Source: Halomonas binhaiensis (GTDB lineage Bacteria > Pseudomonadota > Gammaproteobacteria > Pseudomonadales > Halomonadaceae). Taken from it: a DNA stretch of 64,000 nt. The stretch is from NCBI RefSeq assembly GCF_008329985.2, contig NZ_CP038437.2:2914001-2978000 (forward strand), in the 5' to 3' direction. Numbering within the stretch: the stretch's first letter is position 1; each line of letters opens with the position of its first letter. This document shows, in pieces, positions 43,026 to 52,365 of the stretch. Below the pieces are notes generated by a model that saw only the letters and a list, made by a program, of their open reading frames with translations, was not told the origin of the DNA and made no database searches. The position numbers and the translations under genes were made by a program.

Positions 43026-44402
43026 ATGGAAATAAATTTCATAGACATGGAAACGACTTTAATGGGCGAAGCCAAGTACGTAGAGATCGCTCAAGAAATT
43101 GAGTCAAAGATTGATATTGGTCATTATGCCGAAGGTGACAAATTGCCTGCTCATCGCGCACTAGCTGATGAGCTCAATACGACGCCAATGACCATTGCCA
43201 AGGCTTACGGGCTACTCTCAGAAAAGGGCCGCATCGAGTCTTTTGTTGGACGCGGCAGCTTCGTGAAGGCAAAGTCTCAGCTTAAACAGGCAATCCAGTC
43301 GCAGCTTGATGATAGGGAATGGAATTTTTCCATCCTGCAACCCTGCTATGCCGAACACGTGGAAACGCTCCATGCCCACCTACAACACAGCTTTGCGAAG
43401 CTGACCAAACCAGCACTGTACGGCTACATCGAAGATTCAGGCCTGATATCCCACAAAGCAGCAGGTATGCAATGGATGCACCTCCAAGGAGTAACGGTGC
43501 GTTCTCCTGAGCAAGTACTGCTGACCAACGGTGCACAACACGCGCTGTCGATTTTGATCGAGCTCTATAGCAAGCCTGGTGATTACATTGCCGTTGATGA
43601 GTGGACATACCCCGGTTTGCTATCCATTGTCAGCCTTCTTGGCCGCAAAGTAGCCGGGGTAGCCATGGACGACCAAGGGATGATTCCGGAAGCTTTGGTC
43701 GATATTTACCACCGCCACAAACCGGCCATGGTGATATTGCTGCCTTCTCATCAAAACCCAACCACCATCACACTGTCGCAGCAGAGACGGGAGCAGCTCG
43801 CCGAAATCGTGCAGCGCTATCCTCTATGGCTAGTAGAAGACGATATATACAGCTTTCTGAACACCCACCCCACCCAGGCAATGACCAACCTGGTGCCTGA
43901 AAAAAGTTTCTGCATTCATAGCCTATCCAAAGCAATAAGCCCAGGCCTTCGCTGTGGTTACATCAAGGCCCCTCAAAGCCAGATCGATCGGCTATCAGCG
44001 TTTATCCGTGCAACCATCTGGTTGCCATCGCCCCTGATGTTCGAAGTCGCAAGCAACCTGATTGAATCAAACCAGGCAGTTGAGATGGCCGAAGCACAAC
44101 GGCAAATCGCTTGCCGTCGACAACGCGTAGCACGCAAGCAATTTGCCGATCAAGTATTCCACGCGCAAGACTCTAGCTACCACCTTTGGCTTCAGTTACC
44201 AGATGGCTGGCAGGCTGATAGCTTTACTCTGACAGCAAAAGAGCGCGGCTTACTGGTTAGCAGTGGAAACTATTTCTACACAGGAAGTGATGAGACTAGC
44301 TCAATTCGACTATCGCTTATGGCGATTACTGATGATGCCGCACTAGAAACAGGACTGACCGCATTGAGCTCTCTTCTCAATGCAAAAATAGATAAAAACT
44401 AA
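43026..44402 (+). CDS. MocR-type GntR regulator with aminotransferase-like domain
   Basis: This 458-residue protein has an N-terminal GntR winged helix (YVEIAQEIESKIDIGHYAEG, LPAHRALADELNTTPMTIAK) fused to a fold-type-I aminotransferase domain. The domain keeps the PLP lysine (K302 in HSLSKAISPG) and ends near residue 450. MocR proteins use PLP and an amine or amino acid as effectors (GabR, PdxR, TauR are examples). It is divergent from the dioxygenase operon and should control it. Start at 43026; a Met at 43062 is possible. Confidence 0.9.
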   Translation: MEINFIDMETTLMGEAKYVEIAQEIESKIDIGHYAEGDKLPAHRALADELNTTPMTIAKAYGLLSEKGRIESFVGRGSFVKAKSQLKQAIQSQLDDREWNFSILQPCYAEHVETLHAHLQHSFAKLTKPALYGYIEDSGLISHKAAGMQWMHLQGVTVRSPEQVLLTNGAQHALSILIELYSKPGDYIAVDEWTYPGLLSIVSLLGRKVAGVAMDDQGMIPEALVDIYHRHKPAMVILLPSHQNPTTITLSQQRREQLAEIVQRYPLWLVEDDIYSFLNTHPTQAMTNLVPEKSFCIHSLSKAISPGLRCGYIKAPQSQIDRLSAFIRATIWLPSPLMFEVASNLIESNQAVEMAEAQRQIACRRQRVARKQFADQVFHAQDSSYHLWLQLPDGWQADSFTLTAKERGLLVSSGNYFYTGSDETSSIRLSLMAITDDAALETGLTALSSLLNAKIDKN

Positions 44403-44681
44403 TATGCCATATTGCCCACTTGCCATAGGTCGCCCTATAGCAAGTGGGGCGATACAGTAGTCGCCTTTTAGTCACAGCGCTTGTGCATATGCTCACCATG
44501 CCATGCTTATAAGCGTCAAATTTCATTAACACTGCATAGCGCGGCATGGCCGAAAATAGACCATACACGGCGTTCTGTTCTATATGCGGTAATGTGCGGT
44601 GAAGTTTGAAAGACAAAACCAATGGTGGCGGGAAGTTACTACTGATAGGCGGGAATGTTTGAGCATATGCGGGAGTGCATT
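44403..44681. other. non-coding strip between mocR gene and tRNA-Gly
   Basis: No ORF. It contains the right copy of the direct repeat and a small inverted element. Near the tRNA end it has repeated GGCGGGAA/TGCGGGAG stretches that look like recombinase-site debris. Confidence 0.5.
44578..44608. repeat. 31-bp direct repeat, right copy
   Basis: Begins TTCTATATGCGGTAATGTGC; 29 of 31 bases equal the copy at 39859-39889. It lies 73 bases from the 3' end of tRNA-Gly. The two copies bound the dioxygenase/MocR segment. Confidence 0.85.
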
Positions 44682-44755
44682 TGGAGCGGGTGAAGGGAAT
44701 CGAACCCTCGTCTTAAGCTTGGGAAGCTTCTGCTCTACCATTGAGCTACACCCGC
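44682..44755 (-). tRNA. tRNA-Gly(CCC)
   Basis: On the minus strand it folds as a cloverleaf: acceptor GCGGGTG/CACCCGC, D stem GCTC/GAGC, T arm with TTCGATT, and an anticodon loop TTCCCAA giving anticodon CCC (reads GGG). The 3' CCA is encoded. The outermost anticodon-stem pair is mismatched (G-A). Confidence 0.95.
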
Positions 44756-44892
44756 AAGAGAGATTTCGATAGTAGACTCATGAAGTTATGTTGTGCAAGT
44801 CGTCTCTTGCTCATCTTGATACCAATACGCCAATCCATAGTTTTCCCATATGATGGCATTGCACCTATTTCCTGACCAAAGGCCTCTCCCGT

Positions 44893-45270
44893 ATGACCCT
44901 GCCGTTGTTCCTGCTTGTTCTTGGCATATGCGTCCTGTTGTTCGGCTCTGTGCTGGCGATACTGATGCTGGCTCGTACACCTCGTTATCGCACGGAGCCT
45001 TCCCACCTGCTGGATCTGTTCGACAAGGCACTGGATGAGAGCCTGTCCGAAGGCGAGTGGAATGCCATCATCAACTATCCCATTCGTCATGATGATTTCC
45101 TGGATGGAGTACGTCGACGCGCCCGCCATATCATGGATGAACATGGCCGTTTCGGCCGTATGTCTCGCGGCAGGCCGCTATTGGACAAGACCGGTGGCGA
45201 GGAGCTCAGCGCCCTGCGTGATCACCTGCAGGCACATACCCGTCTTAGAGAACAACGTGAAAAGCGGTGA
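44893..45270 (+). CDS. small membrane-anchored protein, unknown
   Basis: This 125-residue protein has one N-terminal membrane helix (LPLFLLVLGICVLLFGSVLA) and a soluble tail with many charged residues (LLDLFDKALDESLSEGEWNA; HLQAHTRLREQREKR end). It is not a family I recognise. It stands 58 bases ahead of the AraC regulator, in the same direction. Function unknown. Confidence 0.62.
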   Translation: MTLPLFLLVLGICVLLFGSVLAILMLARTPRYRTEPSHLLDLFDKALDESLSEGEWNAIINYPIRHDDFLDGVRRRARHIMDEHGRFGRMSRGRPLLDKTGGEELSALRDHLQAHTRLREQREKR

Positions 45271-45328
45271 GCTAGAAGCCACAATCCGATAGAATGGTGA
45301 AATTCGTCCGTCCCGCCGGAGACTGTGG

Positions 45329-46138
45329 ATGAACAGCGCGATACGACAGATTCCTCTTGATACCGCCACCCAGCACCATGCCCACGATTACCATCAGATC
45401 GTGATTGCGCTGGAAGGCCGCGCTGACTTCGACATTGAAGGACTGGGCGGCAGTATCGAAGGTTTTTCTGGGTGTATCGTTCCCGCCAACCATATGCACT
45501 ACTACGCGGGGACCGGCAATAATCGCCAGCTGATTCTTGACCTGCCGGCAGACGCCCTGGCCTTGACCGGGCATCACCATGAACTGGCCCGGTTGTTCGA
45601 TGCCCCACGCTTCTTTACCTTGGACACACCACTCAAGCACTATCTTGCCTTTCTGACCCAGGAAATCGGCCAGCTCGCGACGGATGGGCCTGTGCCTTCC
45701 CTGCATCAAGAACGTCTGGCCACGACACTGCTTGGATCACTGTATACACGCCTGGCCAATGAAGCGCCTCCTGGCCATCGCCGTATCGACCTGCAGGCTC
45801 TGGACCGCTACATCGACGATCATCTTTCGAGCCGCATCAAGGTCGCCGACCTCGCCGCCTTTGCCTGCCTGAGCGAAACGCACTTTACCGAACGCTTCCG
45901 GGCCCAGACCGGCCTATCCCCTTGGCAGTACGTGATCCAGCGCCGTCTTGAGGCCTCACGCCATTTGCTCACGCGCAGCCACCTGCCTCTATCCGAAATC
46001 GCTGCCTTGACTGGCTTCTCCCATCAAAGCGCCCTGTCCCGTGCATATCGCCAGGCTTATGGCCACCCTCCCAGCCAGTTACGTCGCCATCCCAGCACCA
46101 AGACTCTGACAACCAACAGCAAACTTCTCGACAGATAA
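45329..46138 (+). CDS. AraC family transcriptional regulator, likely of putA
   Basis: This 269-residue protein has an N-terminal cupin-like sensor (HAHDYHQIVIALEGRADFDI...) and a C-terminal AraC domain (LDRYIDDHLSSRIKVADLAAFAC, FRAQTGLSPWQYVIQRRLEA, ALTGFSHQSALSRAYRQAYG). It lies directly ahead of putA in the same direction. In pseudomonads an AraC regulator (PruR) activates putA. PutA here lacks its own DNA-binding domain, so this gene is a good candidate for the same role (inference). Confidence 0.87.
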   Translation: MNSAIRQIPLDTATQHHAHDYHQIVIALEGRADFDIEGLGGSIEGFSGCIVPANHMHYYAGTGNNRQLILDLPADALALTGHHHELARLFDAPRFFTLDTPLKHYLAFLTQEIGQLATDGPVPSLHQERLATTLLGSLYTRLANEAPPGHRRIDLQALDRYIDDHLSSRIKVADLAAFACLSETHFTERFRAQTGLSPWQYVIQRRLEASRHLLTRSHLPLSEIAALTGFSHQSALSRAYRQAYGHPPSQLRRHPSTKTLTTNSKLLDR

Positions 46139-46159
46139 GCGGTCTCGACAGGTAAACGT
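46126..46159. repeat. 17-bp tandem duplication across a stop codon
   Basis: TCTCGACAGATAAGCGG is followed by TCTCGACAGGTAAACGT. The first unit contains the TAA stop of the AraC gene. Confidence 0.75.
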
Positions 46160-46442
46160 GCGCCTGCCAAGAAGCCCCGAAAGCGCTATATCTGCGCGCT
46201 GAGCGTGGGATGCCATCATCCACGGCGACTGCCTTTACAACGGGGTTTGACAACATTGCCGGTGAATTCGGTAAATCCTCCGTCTATTTTGACAAGCATC
46301 CAGCTCCTGTCACGCCTAGTCTTCTAGTATGCCCATCCTCTGCGGAACTGTTCCGCAGCGAGTTAATTCCGCGACGTGCTGCCTGTGCAGCCTGCCGCGA
46401 CTGGTTACCACCGCCCTTGGCGCCCACTCCTCGGGGACCGAC

Positions 46443-49400
46443 ATGCTCAATGCTAACAACATGCTGGACGCTGCCACCTGGCAAACTGACCTCGACACTC
46501 TGTTCGCTCGTATCAGCGAGCATTATATCGTCGAAGAAAATGACTATGTCAGCGAACTGATCAAGCTGATCGATGGTGACAAGGCCCATATCGAACAAAT
46601 CGCCCAGAAGGCGGCTTCTCTGGTACGCGAAGTGCGTGAGATGGATACCGCCGTCGATACGATCGATGAGCTGCTCCAGCAATACAGTCTGGACACCCAT
46701 GAAGGTCTGATGCTGATGTGTCTGGCCGAAGCCATGCTGCGCATCCCGGACAAGGAGACTGCCGATGCGCTGATCGAAGACCGCCTTGGCCCGGCCGATT
46801 GGAAGGCTCACATGGGCAAGAGCGAGTCGTGGCTGGTCAATGCATCTACCTGGGGCCTGTTGATGACAGGGCGCGTGGTCACGCTGGACAAGCCTCGCGA
46901 TGATGGCAAGCCCTCCAGCTTCATCAACAAGATGGTCAACCGCATGGGCGAGCCTGTCATTCGCCGCGCCATGGTCGAGGCCATGAAGGTCATGGGCAAG
47001 CAGTTCGTGCTTGGCCGTGACATCAAGGAAGCGCTCAAGCGCTCCCAGCCTCTGTTCGATAAAGGCTACACCTATTCCTACGACATGCTCGGCGAGGCAG
47101 CTCGTACGCGCAAGGATGCGCAGCGCTACTTCGACGACTATGCTCGCGCTATCGAAGAAGTCGGCAAGACCAGCCGCAAGCTCAGCGCCAACACACCTGC
47201 GCCATCCATCTCGATCAAGCTCTCTGCCCTGCACCCACGCTACGAGTTCGGTCGTCGCGAGCAAGTGCTCGAGGAACTGGTCGATAGCGTGCGCAAGCTG
47301 GCACAGCTGGCCCGTGACAACGATGTGGCCGTGACGATCGATGCCGAGGAAGTCGATCGCCTGGAGCTGTCCCTCGAGGTATTTCGCGCCGTTTACGAAA
47401 GCGCCACCTGCAAGGGCTGGGGGCGTTTTGGCCTGGTCGTCCAGGCTTACTCCAAGCGCGCTCTTCCGGTATTGCATTACCTCAACCGTCTGGCTGACCA
47501 GCAAGGCGACGAAATCCCCCTGCGTCTGGTCAAGGGCGCCTACTGGGACACCGAAATCAAGGAATCGCAGACACATGGCGTCGACGGTTATCCGGTGTTC
47601 ACCCGCAAGGCAGCCACCGATGTTGCCTACTTGTCCTGCGCCCGCTTCCTGCTGTCGGACAACACCAAAGGGCGGATTTTCCCGCAGTTTGCCACCCACA
47701 ATGCCCACACTATCTCGGCCATTCTCGAGCAGGCTGGCAACAGTCAGCGGGCATTTGAATTCCAGCGTCTGCACGGCATGGGGGAAGCACTCTACGATGC
47801 CGCGTTGAAGCGCGCTCCCCAGGGAACCTACTGCCGTATCTACGCTCCGGTGGGTGCCCACAAGGACCTGCTGCCCTACTTGGTTCGTCGATTGCTGGAA
47901 AATGGTGCCAACTCTTCCTTCGTGCATCAGTTGGTCGATCCCAAGGTTCCGGTGGAGTCTCTATGCGTGCATCCCATCGAGACACTGAGCAAGTATCCTT
48001 CTCTGGCCAACAACCGCATTCCGTTACCGCGTGACATCTACGGTGAGAAGCGTCTCAATTCCCGCGGCGTCAATCTCAATATCCGCAGTCAGTATCAGCC
48101 GCTGATGGATGAGATGGCCAAGCACATGGACACCCAGTACGAGGCACGCCCCCTGCTGGCTTTCTCCGTGGCAACGGACCCCAGCCTGGTGCATGAAGTG
48201 ACCAGCCCCTACGATCGCCGTCAGAAAGTGGGTAGCGTTCTGTGGACCAGCAAGTCCCAGGCGGAACAGGCGGTCGATGCCGCCTGGAAGGCTTTCCCCA
48301 CCTGGGAAGCGACTCCGGTAAGCCAGCGTGCCGATATCCTGCGACGCTTTGCCGAGCTGATGGAAACCAACCTGGCCGAGCTGATGGCGCTTTGCTCTCG
48401 CGAAGGCGGCAAGCTGCTGACCGATGGCATCGATGAGATTCGTGAAGCAGTGGATTTCTGCCGTTACTATGCCACTCGCGCCGAAGAAGTGTTCGCCACT
48501 CCAACGGACCTACCTGGCCCGACCGGCGAATCCAACCGTCTGATCATGGGTGGCAAAGGCGTTTTTGCAGCGATCAGCCCATGGAACTTCCCGGTCGCCA
48601 TTTTCTGCGGCCAGGTGGTCGCCACCGCAGTGGCAGGCAATACTGTACTGGCCAAACCGGCCGAACAGACCTCTATCGTCGCCCATCGGGTGGTGGAATT
48701 GATGTACGAAGCCGGCATGCCCCACGATGTGGTGCAGCTCCTGCCTGGCGACGGCCCCACGGTGGGCAATGTCCTGACCAGTGATCCTCGTGTTACCGGC
48801 GTGGTCTTCACTGGAGGCACTGACACAGCCCAGATCATCAATCGTGCCCTGGCAGCAAGAGAGAATGCACCCCTGCCCACCCTGGTTGCCGAAACAGGCG
48901 GCATGAATGCCATGATTGTCGACTCCACAGCTCTTCCCGAGCAAGTCGTGGCGGACGTCGTCCAATCAGCGTTCCAGAGTGCCGGGCAGCGCTGTTCCGC
49001 CTTGCGCGTTCTCTACATTCAGGACGATGTAGCCGACCGAGTCCTTGAAATCCTCGATGGCGCCATGGCCGAACTGCGCGTGGGCGATCCTCGCGACCTT
49101 GGCACCGACGTAGGCCCTGTTATTGATGAAGAAGCTCGTCAAGGCCTGCAGGCACACATCGAGCGCCTCAAGGGAGAAGGCCGCCTGATCAGCGAAACGC
49201 CCCTGGACCCGCACGAAACAGCAAATGGAACTTTCGTCGCACCTGCCGCCTTCCGCATCGACAGCATTGATGCCCTGGAGCGCGAACAGTTCGGTCCGGT
49301 GCTGCATGTGGTGCGCTGGAAGAGTAAGGAACTCGATCAGGTCATCGACTCCATCAATGGCCGGGGTTACGGCCTGACCTTTGGTGTGCATAGCCGCAAT

Positions 49401-49637
49401 GAGTCCTTTGCCGCTGAAATTGCACGAAAAATGCGAGTTGGCAATATCTATGTCAACCGCAATATCATCGGCGCCGTCGTCGGTGTTCAGCCTTTTGGAG
49501 GGCAGGGACTCTCCGGTACTGGCCCGAAGGCGGGTGGCCCTCACTATCTGCTACGTTTCGCTACCGAAAAAACGGTGACGATCAACACCGCAGCACTGGG
49601 TGGCAATGCCTCTCTGCTGGCCCTGGACGACGAGTAA
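46443..49637 (+). CDS. putA: bifunctional proline dehydrogenase / delta-1-pyrroline-5-carboxylate dehydrogenase (PutA)
   Basis: This 1064-residue protein has the proline dehydrogenase barrel in its first half (SIKLSALHPRYEF, DAEEVDRLELSL, RLVKGAYWDTEIK). The aldehyde dehydrogenase half follows (AISPWNFPVAIF, AETGGMNAM, catalytic Cys near residue 851 in SAGQRCSALRVLY). It oxidises proline to glutamate, feeding electrons via FAD to the membrane and NAD+. At 1064 residues it lacks the N-terminal ribbon-helix-helix domain of the ~1320-residue E. coli PutA, so it is not a self-repressor. ATG 46443 is preferred to an upstream start at 46329. Confidence 0.96.
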   Translation: MLNANNMLDAATWQTDLDTLFARISEHYIVEENDYVSELIKLIDGDKAHIEQIAQKAASLVREVREMDTAVDTIDELLQQYSLDTHEGLMLMCLAEAMLRIPDKETADALIEDRLGPADWKAHMGKSESWLVNASTWGLLMTGRVVTLDKPRDDGKPSSFINKMVNRMGEPVIRRAMVEAMKVMGKQFVLGRDIKEALKRSQPLFDKGYTYSYDMLGEAARTRKDAQRYFDDYARAIEEVGKTSRKLSANTPAPSISIKLSALHPRYEFGRREQVLEELVDSVRKLAQLARDNDVAVTIDAEEVDRLELSLEVFRAVYESATCKGWGRFGLVVQAYSKRALPVLHYLNRLADQQGDEIPLRLVKGAYWDTEIKESQTHGVDGYPVFTRKAATDVAYLSCARFLLSDNTKGRIFPQFATHNAHTISAILEQAGNSQRAFEFQRLHGMGEALYDAALKRAPQGTYCRIYAPVGAHKDLLPYLVRRLLENGANSSFVHQLVDPKVPVESLCVHPIETLSKYPSLANNRIPLPRDIYGEKRLNSRGVNLNIRSQYQPLMDEMAKHMDTQYEARPLLAFSVATDPSLVHEVTSPYDRRQKVGSVLWTSKSQAEQAVDAAWKAFPTWEATPVSQRADILRRFAELMETNLAELMALCSREGGKLLTDGIDEIREAVDFCRYYATRAEEVFATPTDLPGPTGESNRLIMGGKGVFAAISPWNFPVAIFCGQVVATAVAGNTVLAKPAEQTSIVAHRVVELMYEAGMPHDVVQLLPGDGPTVGNVLTSDPRVTGVVFTGGTDTAQIINRALAARENAPLPTLVAETGGMNAMIVDSTALPEQVVADVVQSAFQSAGQRCSALRVLYIQDDVADRVLEILDGAMAELRVGDPRDLGTDVGPVIDEEARQGLQAHIERLKGEGRLISETPLDPHETANGTFVAPAAFRIDSIDALEREQFGPVLHVVRWKSKELDQVIDSINGRGYGLTFGVHSRNESFAAEIARKMRVGNIYVNRNIIGAVVGVQPFGGQGLSGTGPKAGGPHYLLRFATEKTVTINTAALGGNASLLALDDE

Positions 49638-49645
49638 TCCTGGTG

Positions 49646-49679
49646 AATCGGTGCCGATCCTGCAAGGACGGCACCGATT
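49646..49679 (+). terminator. stem-loop after putA
   Basis: AATCGGTGCCG and CGGCACCGATT form an 11-bp stem with an inner TCC/GGA mini-stem. T-rich TTTCCTTCT follows. Confidence 0.7.
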
Positions 49680-49689
49680 TCCTTCTGCA

Positions 49690-50092
49690 AGATCAGCAGG
49701 ATTTCTCAAAAGAACTCTGAAAGCTGACATTCAATACAGTTCGAGAAAGTCCAGCATGAAACCTCTCATCACCATGGCATCATGCTCAACCTTCGCACTA
49801 TGATAAAAGGGTTGCCAATCGCCATGACAATGAGGGATTTAATGGAGCAATCCTGCTTTCCTGGTGAGTGAAAGTGGGAAGGGAGTCAGTACCTTTGCTA
49901 CCATGAAAAGGTAAAAATACTCACCACCACCCTATAGGGATATAGCTGCCATTAACGGGGCCTTCCCCGAAAATATAGTAGGATTCACAAGGCTTTCTGG
50001 GTTGCACCACATGTTTCTTTACCTCATGTGGCGCCTACAAGAAACCATGCGAAATCTGACAACAACTCAACCTACAAGCAAGGGGTATCTAC
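49690..50092. other. putA-putP interval
   Basis: No gene is seen. Near the putP start a stem of CCACATG (50007-50013) and CATGTGG (50025-50031) could shape the putP leader. CCCTATAGGG at 49930-49939 is a small palindrome near the likely promoter. Confidence 0.45.
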
Positions 50093-51580
50093 ATGGCAAT
50101 TGGAGTCTGGATTAGCCTGATAACCTATTTCGCATTAATGATCGGAATTGGCGTCTACTCAGCCAAGCGCTCTACCTCGAACTCCGAGGAATACATGCTT
50201 GGTGGTCGCCAACTTCCCCCTGCCGTCGCCGCACTCTCCGCTGGTGCATCGGACATGTCAGGCTGGCTGCTTCTGGGCCTTCCTGGGGCACTCTATCTAT
50301 CCGGCCTGGTAGAAGCATGGATAGGAATTGGCCTTTTTATCGGCGCCTTCATCAACTGGATTGTCGTGGCGCCACGACTGCGAGAGCAGACAGAACGCTA
50401 TGACAACGCCCTGACAGTGCCACAATTCCTGGCCAACCGCTTCCCGACCCGGGCCACGGCATTGCGCACGGTCTCCGCCATCATCATTGTGGTGTTCTTC
50501 GCCGTCTACACGGCCTCTGGCCTGGTCGCTGGCGGCAAACTTTTCCATAGCGCCTTTGGTGAACTGATCAACTTCGGCGGCATCAGCGATTACTCAATAG
50601 GTGTCTGGCTGACTCTGGGTATCGTTCTTGCCTATACCGTCATGGGCGGCTTCCTCGCAGTATCACTCACCGACTTTGTGCAAGGCTGCATCATGATGCT
50701 GGCACTAGTGATCATGCCTGCGGTGGTGTTGTTTGGAGAAGGCGGAGGGGGTTTCACTCAAGCTTCAGAGACACTCGCCTCGGTTGATCCCAATTTCTTG
50801 TCTCTATTCCAGGGACTGACATTAATTGGCTTCATTTCAACCGTGGCATGGGGATTGGGCTACTTTGGTCAGCCGCATATCATCGTGCGCTTCATGGCCA
50901 TTCGCTCAGTCAAGGATGTTCCCACCGCCCGCAATATCGGCATGGGCTGGATGGCAATTTCACTCGCCGGTGCAGTAGCTCTTGGTGTCTTCGGACGAGC
51001 CTACGTTGAGCGCAATGGTCTGGTTCTGGACGATGCAGAAACTCTGTTCATTGTCCTTTCCAATCTGCTGTTCCACCCTCTGGTCACCGGCTTCCTGTAT
51101 GCCGCATTGCTAGCCGCGGTCATGTCGACGATCTCGAGCCAGCTTCTGGTGGCATCTTCATCGCTGACCGAAGACTTCTACCGCTTGTTCCTCAACAAGA
51201 AAGCCGATGACAAGACGCTGGTTCTGGTTGGACGCATCTGTGTTCTCGCCGTAGGTATCATTGCCGCGATCATCGCCGGCGATCCCAACAGCCAAGTGTT
51301 GGGCCTGGTGTCCAATGCCTGGGCTGGATTCGGAGCGGCATTCGGCCCGCTTATCATTCTGTCCCTGACATGGAACAGGATGTCAGGCACCGGTGCTCTG
51401 GCTGGTCTGGTAACCGGTGCAGCCACCGTCATGATCTGGATTGCTCTAGGCTGGAACTCCAGCTTCTTCGGCCTGCCGGGCATCTATGAAATCGTACCAG
51501 GATTCATTCTGTCCTGGATCGCTATCGTTGTGGTGAGCAAGGCCACTGCCACCGATACAGAGTTCCGCCCGATAACATAA
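50093..51580 (+). CDS. putP: sodium/proline symporter PutP
   Basis: This 495-residue solute:sodium symporter has ~13 membrane helices. It has the PutP signatures YMLGGRQLPPAVAALSAGAS, DMSGWLLLGLPGALYLSGL and a conserved GYFGQPHIIVRFMA. The AAVMSTISSQLLVASSSLTED block carries the second sodium-site serines. It takes up proline with Na+, for catabolism by PutA and for osmotic protection. Own leader and AAGGGG upstream; follows putA in the same direction, 455 bases away. Confidence 0.96.
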   Translation: MAIGVWISLITYFALMIGIGVYSAKRSTSNSEEYMLGGRQLPPAVAALSAGASDMSGWLLLGLPGALYLSGLVEAWIGIGLFIGAFINWIVVAPRLREQTERYDNALTVPQFLANRFPTRATALRTVSAIIIVVFFAVYTASGLVAGGKLFHSAFGELINFGGISDYSIGVWLTLGIVLAYTVMGGFLAVSLTDFVQGCIMMLALVIMPAVVLFGEGGGGFTQASETLASVDPNFLSLFQGLTLIGFISTVAWGLGYFGQPHIIVRFMAIRSVKDVPTARNIGMGWMAISLAGAVALGVFGRAYVERNGLVLDDAETLFIVLSNLLFHPLVTGFLYAALLAAVMSTISSQLLVASSSLTEDFYRLFLNKKADDKTLVLVGRICVLAVGIIAAIIAGDPNSQVLGLVSNAWAGFGAAFGPLIILSLTWNRMSGTGALAGLVTGAATVMIWIALGWNSSFFGLPGIYEIVPGFILSWIAIVVVSKATATDTEFRPIT

Positions 51581-51599
51581 CCATCGGCCTTGCATGAAA

Positions 51600-51629
51600 G
51601 ACGCCTGCCACAACCTTGTGGCAGGCGTC
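51600..51629. terminator. terminator between putP and convergent gene
   Basis: A perfect 14-bp stem (GACGCCTGCCACAA/TTGTGGCAGGCGTC) with a 2-base loop, 20 bases past the putP stop; weak T-run (TTAGTCT). Confidence 0.78.
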
Positions 51630-51647
51630 TTAGTCTGTAGATCAGGT

Positions 51648-51962
51648 TTACATCATCCAGGAACGCATGAGCAGCATCAGTGTAAACAGAACGAGCACGA
51701 CGGGATACCAGGGAAGCTGGCCAGCCATCAGCCACCACCCCGGAACACCGCTGTAGTGCAGTGGAAGTGCCAATCCCCCACCTACCGCCCACACTCCCAG
51801 AATGATCAATGGCAGACGCAGGATCAGCGGCAGGCCACTGATCAGCCATGGCTGCAACAACAGCCATATCGCCAGTAGCACTGATATCCCCAGCATTACC
51901 GCAGCCCAGACCACAGGCAACGGGCTCAAGCCAATCAGCCACTCCTTTCTTCGTCCCATCAT
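51648..51962 (-). CDS. small three-helix membrane protein, unknown
   Basis: This 104-residue, strongly hydrophobic protein has about three membrane helices (VVWAAVMLGISVLLAIWLLL, LPLIILGVWAVGGGLALPLHY, YPVVLVLFTLMLLM). It is convergent with putP. No family is recognised. Confidence 0.55.
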   Translation of the reverse strand: MMGRRKEWLIGLSPLPVVWAAVMLGISVLLAIWLLLQPWLISGLPLILRLPLIILGVWAVGGGLALPLHYSGVPGWWLMAGQLPWYPVVLVLFTLMLLMRSWMM

Positions 51963-52365
51963 CCCTCGCTCCTGTCAGGCTCCAGACATCCGCCTTTACA
52001 GAGCCCGTGCAATGCACTGCCGGGCATTACTCATAGTGAAGACGATTTCTGCAAATCCAGCGACTTCTGTGAAGTGCACCGCCATAAACACACGCAGATA
52101 AATCCACCCCAGCACGCTTCTCTATCTTTCTCTTTCGCACAAAAAGTGAGTTTCAGGCAAACGGATCACTTTTCGCGCACACATTAATACACGCTAGATT
52201 ACAAAATGTGCCATTTCTGGCAAGCATCACAGAATATCCCTAGAAATCACAGATTTTCCGATAAAATATCGTTACAAATGTTTTGGAAACAGTGTTCTTG
52301 TTGCCGTAACGATCCGAAGGCGTCCGCATCGCGATACGACCTTCTGGATGATCTGGAGATATCTA
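51963..52365. other. interval before the ompW cluster
   Basis: No gene is seen. It carries the AT-rich promoter region of ompW1 near 52180-52290, including the GGAAACAGTGTTC motif shared with ompW2. Confidence 0.5.
52285..52297. promoter_or_regulatory. motif shared with ompW2 promoter (ompW1 copy)
   Basis: GGAAACAGTGTTC lies ~70 bases before the ompW1 start. With its TTT prefix it matches the ompW2 motif GGAAACACTGTTTCC in most positions, so one regulator may act on both. Confidence 0.45.

Noticed and set aside
39859-44755. Looked for an integrase or a duplicated 3' tRNA end marking a genomic island
   Set aside because: Neither is present: the left repeat carries no tRNA fragment and no recombinase gene lies inside, so a classical tRNA-integrated island cannot be claimed.
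46284-47927. 547-codon open frame on the minus strand opposite putA
   Set aside because: It is antisense to a well-supported PutA and its translation has no family features; long antisense frames are common in GC-rich genes with biased codons.
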